Below the pieces are notes generated by a model. The model saw only the letters and a program-made list of their open reading frames with translations, was not told the DNA's origin and did no database searches. Below, in pieces: positions 8,234 to 17,541 of a DNA stretch of 64,000 bases (position 1 is its first letter; each line of letters opens with the position of its first letter). This DNA is from VXNF01 sp964291305 (GTDB lineage Bacteria; Actinomycetota; Acidimicrobiia; Acidimicrobiales; CATQHL01): NCBI GenBank assembly GCA_964291305.2, contig OZ219783.1, forward strand, positions 186,001-250,000, read 5' to 3'. Made by a program: the position numbers and the translations under genes.

Positions 8234-9286
8234 TTGGGTTCTTCTCGCCTGCTCCGCTTCGACGCCTTCATGGAGCTGGCCCTCTATGGCGGGCCTGGCG
8301 GGTTCTACGCCTCGGGCCGGGGTGCTGGGCGTCGAGGTGGGGATTTCCTAACCAGCGTGGAGGTTGGCCCACTATTCGGGCAGCTGCTCGCCCGGTATTT
8401 GGATCGCCGTTGGGAGGAGTTAGGCCGGCCCGGCGATTTCACGATCCTGGATGCCGGGGCCGGCACAGGGACGCTAGCTCGAAGCCTCCTAGCGGCTCGT
8501 CCGGCATGCGCCGAGGCGCTTCGCTACGTGCTTGTCGAGCGCTCGGCGGCTCTGCGCCGGGCTCACCGGCCCCTGCTGGCGCCGCCGCCGGGGCCTTGCG
8601 CTGGCCTGGAGTCGCTCGCCGACCTGCCTGCCGAGCCGTTTTCCGGCGTGATTGTTGCCAACGAGCTGTTGGACAACTTGCCTTGCCGCCTGATAGAGCG
8701 GACCACAAACGGCTGGGCCGAGGTGTGCGTGCGCTGCGATGACGCGACTGGTCTGGGCACTTTTGTCGAGGAACTTCGACCGCTGTCGACCGAGCAGCAA
8801 GCAGCGGCGGCTGTACTGGCTCCCGAGGCGCCGCCGGAGGGCCGAATACCGCTGGCGTCAGCAGCCGTCGAGTGGGTGGGCCGCGCCCTGCGGTTGTTGC
8901 GGGCCGGCAGCCTCGTTGTGATCGATTACACCGACACCAGCGCATCCTTAGCAAAGAGGCCGTCCTTTGAGTGGGTGCGCACGTATCGCGCCGGAGTTCG
9001 GGGTCACGCGCCGCTGAAAGATGTTGGCACCGCCGACATCACGGTGGAGGTTGCGCTGGATCAGCTCCTAGCGGCCTATCCCGCTGCTCAGGTGACTAAT
9101 CAGGCCGCTTTTCTGCATTCTTTGGGCATAGACGAACTTGTAGCTGAGGGTCGTGAGATTTGGCAGCAGCGGGCGGCAATTGGAGATCTTGTCGCCCTGC
9201 AAGCGCGTAGCCGGGTGCACGAGGCGGAGGCGCTGTGTGACCGATCCGGGCTAGGAGCGTTTACGGTTGCGGTCTGGCACCGCTGA
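8234..9286 (+). CDS. MidA-like SAM-dependent methyltransferase
   Basis: 350 residues in the COG1565/NDUFAF7 family. The N-terminal signature is FDAFMELALYGGPGGFY, followed by GGDFLTSVEVGPLFGQLLARY and the SAM-binding ILDAGAGTGTLAR near 77-89. ANELLDNLP and VVIDYTDT are further family blocks. Mitochondrial members methylate an arginine of a complex I subunit; bacterial targets are unknown. The start is uncertain: the frame is open back to the kamA-like stop with no ATG or GTG, and TTG8234 is the best choice because the next ATG (8270) would cut into the family motif. GGGGAC at 8218-8223 could serve as the ribosome site. It may be co-transcribed with the radical SAM gene. Confidence 0.8.
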   Translation: MGSSRLLRFDAFMELALYGGPGGFYASGRGAGRRGGDFLTSVEVGPLFGQLLARYLDRRWEELGRPGDFTILDAGAGTGTLARSLLAARPACAEALRYVLVERSAALRRAHRPLLAPPPGPCAGLESLADLPAEPFSGVIVANELLDNLPCRLIERTTNGWAEVCVRCDDATGLGTFVEELRPLSTEQQAAAAVLAPEAPPEGRIPLASAAVEWVGRALRLLRAGSLVVIDYTDTSASLAKRPSFEWVRTYRAGVRGHAPLKDVGTADITVEVALDQLLAAYPAAQVTNQAAFLHSLGIDELVAEGREIWQQRAAIGDLVALQARSRVHEAEALCDRSGLGAFTVAVWHR

Positions 9287-9399
9287 ATGTCCGGGGCCAG
9301 TTAAGCCGGCGAAGCGCCCGGAGTAGGATCGGAGACCTCGCAAGATAGTTACGACCGGCAGAGCCCACCCGGCGGCCGCACTGCGAAGTGAGTTGAGTC

Positions 9400-11400
9400 A
9401 TGGCTGATGCAACGATTGCCGACTTCTACCTCGAGGAGCGCACCTTCCCTCCGCCTCCCGGCTTCGAGGCCGCGGCTACGAGCCTCTTCTACGGAGAGGC
9501 CGCCGCCGACTACGAGGCGTTCTGGGCGCGCCAGGCCCGTCAGCTACTGACCTGGTTTGAAGACTTCGAAACCACTCTGGAATGGGACTTGCCCTACGCC
9601 CGCTGGTTCGTGGGCGGCAAGCTCAACATGGCCTACAACTGCCTGGACCGTCATGTGGCGGCAGGCCGAGGTGACCGGGTGGCGTTCTATTGGGAGGGCG
9701 AGCCGGGCGACACCCGAACTATTAGCTACGCCGAGTTGCTCGAAGAGGTGCGCCGCTTTGCTGCCGTGCTGCGTTCTCTGGGGCTCGTGGCCGGCGACCG
9801 AGTTGCCATCTACTTGCCCATGATCCCCGAGTTGCCGGTAGCCATGTTGGCTTGCGCCCGAATCGGCGTGGCGCACTCGGTGATCTTCGGTGGTTTCTCC
9901 CCCGACGCCATCGTGGACCGCTGCGAGGACGCCCAGGCCCGCATGGTCATCACCGCCGACGGCGGTTACCGGCGTGGCGTCCCCTCGCCGCTCAAGGTCA
10001 ACGTGGACGAGGCTCTCGCCTCCGGGGCGCAGTCGGTGGAGAAAGTGGTAGTAGTCAACCGCTGCGACCTAGAAGTGCAGCTGCAGCCGGGCCGAGACTT
10101 GTGGTGGCACGAGCTGATGGCAGCGGCCGAGGGGGCTGACGCCGATCCCCCGGGCGGCCCCGAGGCATTCGACAGCGAGCACCTGTTGTACCTGCTGTAC
10201 ACCTCGGGCACCACCGCCAAGCCCAAGGGCATCATGCACACCACCGGCGGGTATCTCACCCAGATTGCCTTTACGCATCGCTACGTTTTCGATCTGCGTC
10301 CTGCTAGCGATGTTTACTGGTGCGCCGCCGACATCGGCTGGGTGACCGGGCACAGCTACATCGTCTACGGCCCGCTCGCCAACGGCGCTACGTCGGTGAT
10401 CTACGAGGGCACGCCCGACACGCCGCGGCCGGAGTTCCGCATCGGGGATCGGGGCGACTGGCCCAAGGATCGCCTCTGGGACATCATCGCCCGCTACGGC
10501 GTCACCCAGCTGTATACCGCGCCAACGGCAATCCGCACTTTCATGCGCTGGGGCGCCGAGGAGCCGGCCCGCCACGACCTGTCCTCTTTGCGGGTGCTCG
10601 GCACCGTGGGGGAGCCCATCAATCCCGAGGCCTGGATATGGTACCACAGCCACATTGGTACCGAACGCTGTCCCATAGTGGACACTTGGTGGCAGACCGA
10701 GACGGGCGGGCACATGATCAGCCCGCTGCCCGGGGTCACCACCACCAAGCCGGGTTCGGCCACACAGCCGTTACCGGGCATCTTTGCCGAGCTGGTAGAC
10801 GACGTTGGCGAGCCAGTTGCCCGAGGCGGTGGGTATCTAACCATCACCCGCCCCTGGCCGGCCATGCTCCGAGGCATCTGGGGCGATCCCGAGCGCTACT
10901 ACGAGACCTACTGGTCGCGCTTTCCGGGCCGCTACTTTGCCGGCGACGGTGCCAAGGTTGACGAAGATGGCTACTTATGGCTGCTGGGGCGGGTGGATGA
11001 CGTCATGAACGTCTCGGGTCACCGCATCAGCACCACAGAGGTGGAATCGGCGCTAGTGGACCATCCGGCGGTGGCCGAGGCGGCAGTGGTCGGCGCTAGG
11101 GACCCTGTGACGGGCCAGGCCATCGTGGGCTATGTGATTCTGCGAGGAAGCGCCCAGCCGAGCGACGAGCTGCGCCAGGAGGTGCGCGGTCACGTGGCTG
11201 CCAAGCTGGGGCCGATTGCCCGCCCGAAGGCAGTGGTGCTGGTACCCGATCTGCCCAAGACCCGCAGCGGCAAGATCATGCGTCGCTTATTGCGCGACGT
11301 GGTGGAGGGGCGGAATCTGGGCGACACCACCACGCTGGCCGACGCTTCGGTGGTGGAGGAGATCCGCCGACGGGCGGCCGAGACGCCGGTGGAAGACTGA
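9400..11400 (+). CDS. acsA: acetyl-CoA synthetase (acetate-CoA ligase, AMP-forming)
   Basis: 666 residues, normal for Acs. It activates acetate with ATP to acetyl-AMP and then acetyl-CoA in the cytoplasm. Visible family features: the N-terminal FYGEAAADYEAFWARQA, YTSGTTAKPKG (adenylate loop), WCAADIGWVTGHSYIVYGPL (acetate/CoA pocket including the Trp-containing stretch), DTWWQTETGGH, and C-terminal KTRSGKIMRR with the catalytic, acetylatable Lys near 625. The start ATG lies after GTGAG. A TAGGAT element at 9324-9329 could be a -10 box. The gene appears to be a single transcription unit. A propionate-preferring relative cannot be excluded, but the motifs favour acetate. Confidence 0.93.
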   Translation: MADATIADFYLEERTFPPPPGFEAAATSLFYGEAAADYEAFWARQARQLLTWFEDFETTLEWDLPYARWFVGGKLNMAYNCLDRHVAAGRGDRVAFYWEGEPGDTRTISYAELLEEVRRFAAVLRSLGLVAGDRVAIYLPMIPELPVAMLACARIGVAHSVIFGGFSPDAIVDRCEDAQARMVITADGGYRRGVPSPLKVNVDEALASGAQSVEKVVVVNRCDLEVQLQPGRDLWWHELMAAAEGADADPPGGPEAFDSEHLLYLLYTSGTTAKPKGIMHTTGGYLTQIAFTHRYVFDLRPASDVYWCAADIGWVTGHSYIVYGPLANGATSVIYEGTPDTPRPEFRIGDRGDWPKDRLWDIIARYGVTQLYTAPTAIRTFMRWGAEEPARHDLSSLRVLGTVGEPINPEAWIWYHSHIGTERCPIVDTWWQTETGGHMISPLPGVTTTKPGSATQPLPGIFAELVDDVGEPVARGGGYLTITRPWPAMLRGIWGDPERYYETYWSRFPGRYFAGDGAKVDEDGYLWLLGRVDDVMNVSGHRISTTEVESALVDHPAVAEAAVVGARDPVTGQAIVGYVILRGSAQPSDELRQEVRGHVAAKLGPIARPKAVVLVPDLPKTRSGKIMRRLLRDVVEGRNLGDTTTLADASVVEEIRRRAAETPVED

Positions 11401-11453
11401 CAGACGCTTGACTACTTAGCAGGTTTCCTCGTTCTTAGTTCTCCACCTTTAGG

Positions 11454-11467
11454 TAGGGTGAGTGCAT
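11454..11467 (+). promoter_or_regulatory. leaderless-type -10 element of the DUF1295 gene
   Basis: TAGGGT at 11454-11459 is followed by 8 bases and ATG11468. This TANNNT-to-start spacing puts the expected transcription start at or next to the start codon. It also favours ATG11468 over GTG11462. Confidence 0.45.
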
Positions 11468-12238
11468 ATGGCCTTGTGGATTGCCGCGTCGGCGATTGCA
11501 GGGATGATGTTGGCGGTTTGGGCGATCAGCGTGGTCGTCAAAAATGCGGGAATCGTGGACGTTTTTTGGGGTCTCGGTTTCGTGCTGGTGGCCTGGGTGG
11601 TTTGGAGTTTCGACGGCGGGCACGGCGTGCGTGCCGCTCTGCTCGTGGCCATGGCCACGGTGTGGGGATTGCGCCTCAGCATCTACCTGGGGATCCGAAA
11701 CGTCGGTAAAGAGGAGGACTTTCGCTATCAGGCGATGCGCCAACGAGGCGGTCCGCGCTTTTGGCTAAAGAGCTTGTTCAGGGTGTTCGCGCTGCAAGCA
11801 GTGGTCATGTGGATCGTGTCCCTGCCGCTGCAGCTAGGCATCCGGCAAACCAATCCGGGTTGGGAGGCGCTTTGGTTCATCGGAGCGGCAGTGTTTCTGG
11901 TGGGTCTTGCGTTTGAAGCAGTCGCCGACTGGCAGCTCGCTCGCTTCAAAGCCGATCCTGATAACTCGGGCAAGGTGCTGGACAAGGGTTTGTGGCGTTA
12001 CAGCCGCCACCCCAACTATTTCGGTGATGCCACCGCCTGGTGGGGCATAGGTCTAGTAGCGGCTTCCACGCCGATTGGGACTATAGGGCTGATCGGCCCG
12101 GCGCTGATCACCTGGTCCCTGCTCCGAGTGTCTGGGGTGCCCATGCTGGAACACAGCCTGCACAAGAATCGCCCCGGTTATCGCGATTACGTGAAGAAGA
12201 CCAGCCCTTTCATCCCCCGCCGACCCCTAGTGCGCTAA
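11468..12238 (+). CDS. DUF1295 / steroid 5-alpha-reductase-like membrane protein
   Basis: 256 residues with about six hydrophobic helices. The C-terminal signature KGLWRYSRHPNYFGDATAWWGIGL is diagnostic of the DUF1295 family, a branch of the steroid 5-alpha-reductase/isoprenylcysteine methyltransferase fold in which RHPNYFG contributes to NADPH or SAM binding. The final PMLEHSLHKNRPGYRDYVKKTSPFIP is also conserved in these proteins. It probably reduces or modifies a lipid or sterol-like substrate in the membrane; no member function can be assigned with certainty. It stands alone between acsA and the HAD gene, with a leaderless-type promoter. Confidence 0.85.
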   Translation: MALWIAASAIAGMMLAVWAISVVVKNAGIVDVFWGLGFVLVAWVVWSFDGGHGVRAALLVAMATVWGLRLSIYLGIRNVGKEEDFRYQAMRQRGGPRFWLKSLFRVFALQAVVMWIVSLPLQLGIRQTNPGWEALWFIGAAVFLVGLAFEAVADWQLARFKADPDNSGKVLDKGLWRYSRHPNYFGDATAWWGIGLVAASTPIGTIGLIGPALITWSLLRVSGVPMLEHSLHKNRPGYRDYVKKTSPFIPRRPLVR

Positions 12239-12341
12239 CTAGCCAATTCCTCGGGGGCTGGTTGCTCCTCGGCTTGATCCAGTGAGGAAACAAAGGAAAT
12301 GATCTGTTCTCAGGTAAGCGCCGGTCGCAGGTAGTAGTCGC

Positions 12342-12863
12342 GTGAGTTCCTCGCCGGTTTTGCCGGCTCACTGGACTTGGCAGGCCGGTCCCCAGAAGCC
12401 GGGGGATGCTGCCGTCGTGGACATCGACGGCGTGCTGGCAGATGCCGCTCACCGACAGTGGCATCTAGACGGGCCGAGGCGCGACTGGGTCAGGTTCTTC
12501 GACGACGCTTCCGACGACGCCCTCTTACAGCATCACGCAGAGCTGGTGCGTCACCTGGATCCCGGTCTCCAAGTCGTGCTGCTGACAGCTCGTCCGTTCC
12601 GGCTACGTCAACTGACCTTGGAATGGGTCTGCCAGCACGGGTTGCGCTGGGACCTGCTGGCTTTGCGCGGCCCAACCCAAGACTGGACTTATTCGGTGGA
12701 CTTCAAACGGCAGTCTCTGGGGGTGCTGCGCTCGTTTGGGTTCAAGCCGATGTTCGCCCTTGAGGATGATCCTCGTATCGTTGAGATGTACGCAGGTGAG
12801 GATCTGCCGTGCGTGTACGTCCACTCCGGTTACTACTCTCGACCGGGCCGGGCGGCACGCTGA
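12342..12863 (+). CDS. HAD-superfamily phosphatase, polynucleotide-kinase 3'-phosphatase-like
   Basis: 173 residues with a GTG start. VVDIDGVLADAAHRQWHL carries the HAD nucleophile pair (Asp27 and Asp29), LLTARPFRLRQLTLEWV is motif II (threonine), the Lys of VDFKRQSL is motif III, and ALEDDPRIVEMY is motif IV. The DIDG-LAD-H layout and the R-x-D insert resemble the stand-alone 3'-phosphatase domain of T4 polynucleotide kinase. End-healing of nucleic acids or nucleotide dephosphorylation is therefore possible. The ribosome site is weak (CAGGTAG). No kinase or ligase gene lies nearby, so the role is unclear. Confidence 0.7.
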   Translation: MSSSPVLPAHWTWQAGPQKPGDAAVVDIDGVLADAAHRQWHLDGPRRDWVRFFDDASDDALLQHHAELVRHLDPGLQVVLLTARPFRLRQLTLEWVCQHGLRWDLLALRGPTQDWTYSVDFKRQSLGVLRSFGFKPMFALEDDPRIVEMYAGEDLPCVYVHSGYYSRPGRAAR

Positions 12864-12912
12864 GACCGTTGGCGTCGGAACCTTGCAAAAGGTGAGGAGA
12901 AGTTAAGAAAAG

Positions 12913-13782
12913 GTGCGCAACACGCTAAAGACCTTCGTCCTGCTGGCGCTGCTGGGCGGCCTGTGCATTGGCATCGGAGGCATCTTCGGTACCGGCGGGC
13001 TCATCGTGGGGGCCGTCCTGGGCTTCGCCATCGTGGGCTTCTCCTACTGGTTCTCCGACAAGCTGGCTATCGCCTCGGCCCGCGCTCGGCTGGTAGAACG
13101 CCACGAGTTCCCCGAGTATCACGCCGTGGTAGAGGAGTTGGCTGCCCGGGCCAAACTCCCCAAGCCGCGCCTCTACGTCACGCCTAACCCTCAGCCCAAC
13201 GCCTTCGCTACCGGCCGTAATCCCGAGAAGGCCGCCGTGGCGATAACCGCTGGACTTATCGAACATCTCAACTGGACCGAGATCAAGGGCGTGCTAGCCC
13301 ATGAGTTGATGCACATCCGCAACCGGGACATCCTCATCGGCTCAGTGGCAGCGGCGGTAGCCATGGCTATCACGCTGGTGGCACGCTTCGCCTTTTTTGC
13401 CGCCTTGTTTACTGGCGGCGGGGGTGACCGGAATCGAGGCGGCGGTAATCCGTTCGTACTGCTAGCAACCATGATCTTGGCGCCTATCGCAGCCGCTTTG
13501 GTGCAGGCCGCAATCAGCCGAACCCGCGAGTTCAAGGCTGACCGCACAGCGGCTCAACTGCTAGGAGATGGCGAGCCCTTAGCACGGGCGCTGGAGAAAC
13601 TCGACCGAGCGGGCCGCCGCATTCCCACGCCAGTGGCTCGTGAGCAGGCTTCTCACTACATCGTGAATCCGCTAGCTGGCCAGCGCCTGGAGTTCGCTGG
13701 CATTTTCTCCACTCACCCCGCAACCGAGGAGCGGGTACGTCGTCTTCGCTCTGGCGACTGGCGTCAGCGCTACAGCACCTAA
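12913..13782 (+). CDS. htpX: HtpX-like membrane zinc metalloprotease (M48B)
   Basis: 289 residues. Two N-terminal membrane helices (7-25 and 27-46) are followed by the zinc motif H130-E-LM-H134, two further hydrophobic segments (141-165 and about 185-200), and SRTREFKADRTAAQLL, which provides the third zinc ligand (Glu). The end of the protein has the STHPATEERVRRL found in HtpX. It degrades misfolded membrane proteins, with the active site on the cytoplasmic side. The GTG start has GAGGAG upstream at a slightly long distance. Its stop codon is followed at once by a run of nine C. Confidence 0.92.
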   Translation: MRNTLKTFVLLALLGGLCIGIGGIFGTGGLIVGAVLGFAIVGFSYWFSDKLAIASARARLVERHEFPEYHAVVEELAARAKLPKPRLYVTPNPQPNAFATGRNPEKAAVAITAGLIEHLNWTEIKGVLAHELMHIRNRDILIGSVAAAVAMAITLVARFAFFAALFTGGGGDRNRGGGNPFVLLATMILAPIAAALVQAAISRTREFKADRTAAQLLGDGEPLARALEKLDRAGRRIPTPVAREQASHYIVNPLAGQRLEFAGIFSTHPATEERVRRLRSGDWRQRYST

Positions 13783-13837
13783 CCCCCCCCCGCTCGCTTA
13801 GATAACCAACCAGGGTCGTGTCGGAGAGGAGATCGGC

Positions 13838-14635
13838 GTGCCGCTGACCAGCAATGGAAGTCTCATTGCCTCGGTAGACAGAGCCCGACGGTCTTTGTTG
13901 CTGCTTGGAGTTCTCCTGTACCCGCTCTCCGACGAGCGGGCAGCGCTAGGCAGCGACGACGCCGAGGGCTATCTCAAAGCGGTGTCGGCGCGTATTCGAG
14001 GCATATGTTCCCAGGCTCGGGCCATTGTGGAGCATTCGCTAGAGGCGCTGGCTTGGGACGGCGTTGAGGTGAAGTCCCGGAGGGGCCGGCGCAAAGGCCA
14101 ACCCGCGGATGAAATGCCCCAGCAGCTAGCTGAGGAGTTAGAGCGGATCTTCGCCGAGTGCGAGTTGCCGAATGCTCTGGAGCGGCTCAGGAACTCCAGG
14201 TTCCCCGGCGAGGATTTCGGCCAGCCCCTTGATGAACTCGTAAAGCTCGCCGCCCGGACGGCTGCGGTGGCTGTGCGCCTTTCGGTGACCGCGGCTCGCC
14301 AAATCAACCCAGTCTCCACCGCAGCGGCGGAGGATACCGAACTGGCGACTGCGGTGGTGAGTGGCACCGTTCGAGCTGCCCACCGCATTGCCAGTGTCCT
14401 CGACCAGTGGGATATGCAAGCCGGCTCGCCAACCGAGGTCATTGGCTGTCAACCCCCACCGGGAGTCCCCCTGCAGGACTTTTCATCAGCGGACCTGACC
14501 CAGTTAGGGTCGCGCTCGCTGGGAGTGGCGGCGGCTCTAGCTGTCGCGGGCGAGCAGGCGCCTAGCGCGGGGTCGCCGCGTCGCACACGTAGTGACACGG
14601 TGTGGTCCACCGGCGGCGCCGTAGCTCGGGACTGA
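13838..14635 (+). CDS. hypothetical protein, function not recognised
   Basis: 265 residues from GTG13838, which follows a good GGAGAGGAG site. The sequence is Ala/Leu/Arg-rich and mostly helical. No membrane helix is convincing except perhaps SLLLLGVLLYPL near residues 18-30. A basic patch KSRRGRRKG lies near 80-88. No known motif was seen. It ends 20 bases before gcvT and on the same strand, but gcvT seems to have its own promoter. Codon use looks like that of its neighbours, which supports a real gene; the long minus-strand frame opposite it is best read as a shadow. Confidence 0.55.
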   Translation: MPLTSNGSLIASVDRARRSLLLLGVLLYPLSDERAALGSDDAEGYLKAVSARIRGICSQARAIVEHSLEALAWDGVEVKSRRGRRKGQPADEMPQQLAEELERIFAECELPNALERLRNSRFPGEDFGQPLDELVKLAARTAAVAVRLSVTAARQINPVSTAAAEDTELATAVVSGTVRAAHRIASVLDQWDMQAGSPTEVIGCQPPPGVPLQDFSSADLTQLGSRSLGVAAALAVAGEQAPSAGSPRRTRSDTVWSTGGAVARD

Positions 14636-14642
14636 ACGAGGG

Positions 14643-14654
14643 TACAGTCGAGAC
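14643..14654 (+). promoter_or_regulatory. leaderless-type -10 element of the gcv operon
   Basis: TACAGT at 14643-14648 lies exactly 6 bases before ATG14655, the geometry of a leaderless promoter. No convincing -35 box was seen. No glycine riboswitch is present in the 19-base gap before gcvT. Confidence 0.5.
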
Positions 14655-15755
14655 ATGGGTGGTAATGGGCCCACCACGCTACGCAAGCTGCCGCTGCGTG
14701 ATCGTCACGAAGCGGCCGGTGCCCGCTTTGCTCCCTTCGCCGGCTGGGAGATGCCACTGCAGTACGAGGGCACTGTGCGAGAGCACGAAGCGGTACGTCA
14801 GCGGGCTGGCATTTTCGACGTGTCGCACTTGGGACGGGTCTGGGTCCAGGGGCCGGAGGCGGCTGCAGCGCTTCGGTCAGTAACGACGTTCGACGTGACT
14901 GGTCTGCTGGTTGGCAAGGCTCATTACTCGCTTTATTGCACCGAGGCCGGAGGCATAGCTGATGATGTATTTGTTTATCGGCTGCCCGGTGAGCGTTGGC
15001 TGGTGGTCCACAACGCGGTGAACGCCGCCGATGATTTTGAGCGGCTCCGCGCCGCAGCCGCCGATGCTCAAGACGTCTCCGAAGACACGGTGATGTTCGC
15101 CGTCCAGGGTCCCGATGCCATCGACCTGCTGTGCCGCACACTCGGTAACGCTGTAGCCAACCTGGCGCCACGAGACTGCCTAGAGCTGGACTGGGGCGGC
15201 GCGACTGTCTTGTTCGCCCGGACTGGCTACACGGGCGAAGACGGCGGTGAGTGCATTCTTCCCGCCGAGAGAGCCGGCGCGCTCTGGGATGCCCTAACCG
15301 CGGCTGGGGCCACGCCTGGGGGGCTGGGTGCACGTGACACGCTACGCCTCGAGGCGGCGCTGCCGCTGCACGGTAACGACATCGACGACACCACGGACCC
15401 CTTTGAAGCCGGGCTCGGATTCGCCGTGAGCTTTCACGACGGAGCCCCGTTCACCGGCCGCCAGGCGCTAGTAGAAGCCAAAGCCCGACCACGCTCTCGA
15501 CAGCTCAGCCACCTAGCTGCCACCCAGCGCGGGGTTCCCCGAGCTGGCCACACGGTACGTACCCTCACTGGTGCGGCGGTGTCGAAGCTCACCAGCGGAA
15601 CCTTCAGCCCAAGTTTGCGCCGCGGCATCGGCATGGCTTACCTTCCGACTGAGCTTGCGAGCCCCGGCGTCACCCTGGAAGTTGATGTCCGCGGTCGCGC
15701 GCTCCCGATAGAAGTCGTGCGCCGCCCGTTCTACCGGAAAGCGAGAAACACGTGA
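14655..15755 (+). CDS. gcvT: aminomethyltransferase (glycine cleavage T protein)
   Basis: 366 residues. It transfers the aminomethyl carbon from the H protein to tetrahydrofolate, releasing ammonia and 5,10-methylene-THF. Family blocks: FAPFAGWEMPLQY, GIFDVSHLGRVWVQG (usual form DVSHMG), FARTGYTGEDGGECILP, GARDTLRLEAALPLHGND, and a C-terminal SGTFSPSLRRGIGMAYL barrel segment. The gene heads gcvT-gcvH-gcvPA-gcvPB with overlaps of 4 bases or gaps of a few bases. The lipoamide dehydrogenase (L protein) is not in the window. A folate-binding GcvT paralogue is unlikely given the operon. Confidence 0.93.
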   Translation: MGGNGPTTLRKLPLRDRHEAAGARFAPFAGWEMPLQYEGTVREHEAVRQRAGIFDVSHLGRVWVQGPEAAAALRSVTTFDVTGLLVGKAHYSLYCTEAGGIADDVFVYRLPGERWLVVHNAVNAADDFERLRAAAADAQDVSEDTVMFAVQGPDAIDLLCRTLGNAVANLAPRDCLELDWGGATVLFARTGYTGEDGGECILPAERAGALWDALTAAGATPGGLGARDTLRLEAALPLHGNDIDDTTDPFEAGLGFAVSFHDGAPFTGRQALVEAKARPRSRQLSHLAATQRGVPRAGHTVRTLTGAAVSKLTSGTFSPSLRRGIGMAYLPTELASPGVTLEVDVRGRALPIEVVRRPFYRKARNT

Positions 15756-16156
15756 ACACCGCCAGCGGTACCCCAACTAACCTGCTCTACACCGCTAGCC
15801 ATGAATGGCTGCGCCGCCACGGCGAGAATGCCAGCCAAGCCACAGTTGGCATAACCGACTACGCCCAAGACCAACTAGGCGACGTGGTCTACGTGGACCT
15901 GCCAGCTGCGGGCACCCAGCTGAGCGCCGGTGAGGTGTGCGGCGAGATCGAGTCCACCAAAACCGTCGCCGAACTCTACGCCCCGGTCAGCGGCGTAGTG
16001 CTCTCCGCCAACGACCAACTCGTCGACACTCCAGAGCTAGTCAACGCCTCGCCCTACGAAGAGGGATGGCTGCTACGTATACAGCTGGCCGACGACGCTG
16101 AGCTGGCGAGCCTGCTGGATGCCGCTGGCTACCAGGCGGGACTAGAGGCTAACTAA
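15752..16156 (+). CDS. gcvH: glycine cleavage H protein (lipoyl carrier)
   Basis: 134 residues. The start GTG overlaps the gcvT stop by 4 bases (GTGA). The lipoylation site is Lys70 in GEIESTKTVAELYAP, preceded by HEWL and VGITDYAQDQLGDVVYVDLP, all standard for GcvH. It shuttles the methylamine group between P and T proteins. The C-terminal SPYEEGWLLRIQLAD is also conserved. Nothing is unusual apart from a slightly long N-terminus. Confidence 0.95.
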   Translation: MNTASGTPTNLLYTASHEWLRRHGENASQATVGITDYAQDQLGDVVYVDLPAAGTQLSAGEVCGEIESTKTVAELYAPVSGVVLSANDQLVDTPELVNASPYEEGWLLRIQLADDAELASLLDAAGYQAGLEAN

Positions 16157-16158
16157 CC

Positions 16159-17541
16159 GTGGCGACCCAGTCACAGGACGGCTCGCCGCATCCCTTCATT
16201 CCCGCCACCGAGGCGGACCGCACTCGGATGCTCCAGCGAGTCGGCGTCTCCGACCTAGATGCGCTCTTCGTCGACTTGCCCCTCTCTGCGCTGAATCCGC
16301 CGATCAACCTGCCTCCAGCCCTGGCCGAGCAGGAGTTGATTGCCTTGCTGAGCCAGCGAGCTGCTGCCAATGTTGATCCGACTCGGCCGGACTTCCTCGG
16401 CGGCGGTGCCTACCGGCATGCCATCCCGGCTGTCACCGCTCACCTGACTGCTCGCTCGGAGTTTGTTACGGCCTACACGCCGTATCAGCCCGAGATCAGC
16501 CAAGGGACGCTGCAGTCAGCGTTTGAATACCAGTCGGTGGTTTGCGAACTCACCGGACTTGATGTCTCAAACACCGGTCTCTACGACGGTGCCAGCGCCA
16601 CTGCCGAGGCGTGCCTGCTAGCGGCGCGGGTCACCAAGCGCAACTCAGTGGCACTACTCGAACCGATCAACCCCCACGTTGCCGAAGTCGTAGCGTGCTA
16701 TGCCCGAGGCGCCGAGTTGCGCACCGACACGCTGCGATCGCTGGAGACGCTCACCGGAGATGCCACCGGAGATTATGCCTGTGTTGTCGTCCAGCAGCCG
16801 GACTTCCTCGGCGCGATTGTGGATCTCGAGCCGCTCGCGGAGTCTTTGCACGCCCACGGCACGCTCCTGGTGGCAATGGCCGACCCTTTCGCTCTGGGCA
16901 TGCTTCGCGCCCCCGGCGACGCCGGCGCCGACATCGTTACTGGCGAGGGGCGGGATCTGGCGGGCCCGCCGCACTTCGGCGGGCCATCTCTCGGCCTGTT
17001 CGCCGCTCGCTCCGCCTTTATGCGCCAGATGCCGGGCCGCATTGTCGGACGCACGCGGGAACTGCCAGCGCCAGGAAACGACGAGGGCGAACCTCGTACC
17101 GGCTACGTGCTAACCCTGCAGGCGCGCGAGCAGTTCATCCGGCGAGAGCGGGCCACCTCAAACATCTCAACGGCACAGTCGCTTATCGCTCTGGCCTTTA
17201 CGATCACGCTTCAGGCGCTTGGCCCGCGCGGGCTGCGCCAGGCCGCCGAGCTGTCCTACCAGCGGGCTCACGACGCCGCCCGGCGTGTAAACGCGCTAGA
17301 CGGCTACGAGACACCCGAGCTGGGGCCCTGGTTCTCAGAGTTTCTGGTGCGCGGCCCTATGCCTGCGCCCGACCTGGCGGCTGCGCTGAGGGCTCGGGGT
17401 ATCGGACCCGGGCTTGACGTGTCGCACAGACCCGAGCCTGAGGCACATGAAGCCCTGCTGTTCTCGGTGACTGAGGCCACGCCTGACGAACACGTAGATG
17501 CGCTTATTGAGGCACTGAAGCAGATCGGAGACGGAGCGTGA
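16159..17541 (+). CDS. gcvPA: glycine decarboxylase P protein, subunit 1
   Basis: 460 residues, the N-terminal half of the glycine decarboxylase in its two-subunit form. Recognisable stretches: FLGGGAYRHAIPAV, YTPYQPEISQGTLQSAFEYQSVVCELTGLDVSNTGLYDGA near the middle, GPPHFGGPSLGLFAAR, and RATSNISTAQSLIAL. The start is GTG two bases after the gcvH stop. It forms an alpha2beta2 PLP enzyme with the next gene, releasing CO2 from glycine. The split form is typical of Firmicutes, Thermus and some deep Actinobacteria, unlike the fused GcvP of mycobacteria and streptomycetes. Confidence 0.95.
   Translation: MATQSQDGSPHPFIPATEADRTRMLQRVGVSDLDALFVDLPLSALNPPINLPPALAEQELIALLSQRAAANVDPTRPDFLGGGAYRHAIPAVTAHLTARSEFVTAYTPYQPEISQGTLQSAFEYQSVVCELTGLDVSNTGLYDGASATAEACLLAARVTKRNSVALLEPINPHVAEVVACYARGAELRTDTLRSLETLTGDATGDYACVVVQQPDFLGAIVDLEPLAESLHAHGTLLVAMADPFALGMLRAPGDAGADIVTGEGRDLAGPPHFGGPSLGLFAARSAFMRQMPGRIVGRTRELPAPGNDEGEPRTGYVLTLQAREQFIRRERATSNISTAQSLIALAFTITLQALGPRGLRQAAELSYQRAHDAARRVNALDGYETPELGPWFSEFLVRGPMPAPDLAAALRARGIGPGLDVSHRPEPEAHEALLFSVTEATPDEHVDALIEALKQIGDGA

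Noticed and set aside
13782..13792. Run of nine C after the htpX stop codon as a phase-variation tract
   Set aside because: It lies outside any coding region and has no clear promoter role; more likely neutral.
14449..15333. 294-codon minus-strand open frame opposite gcvT and the gene before it
   Set aside because: Arg/Pro/Ser-rich composition without motifs, typical of the antisense of GC-rich genes. gcvT on the other strand is certain.
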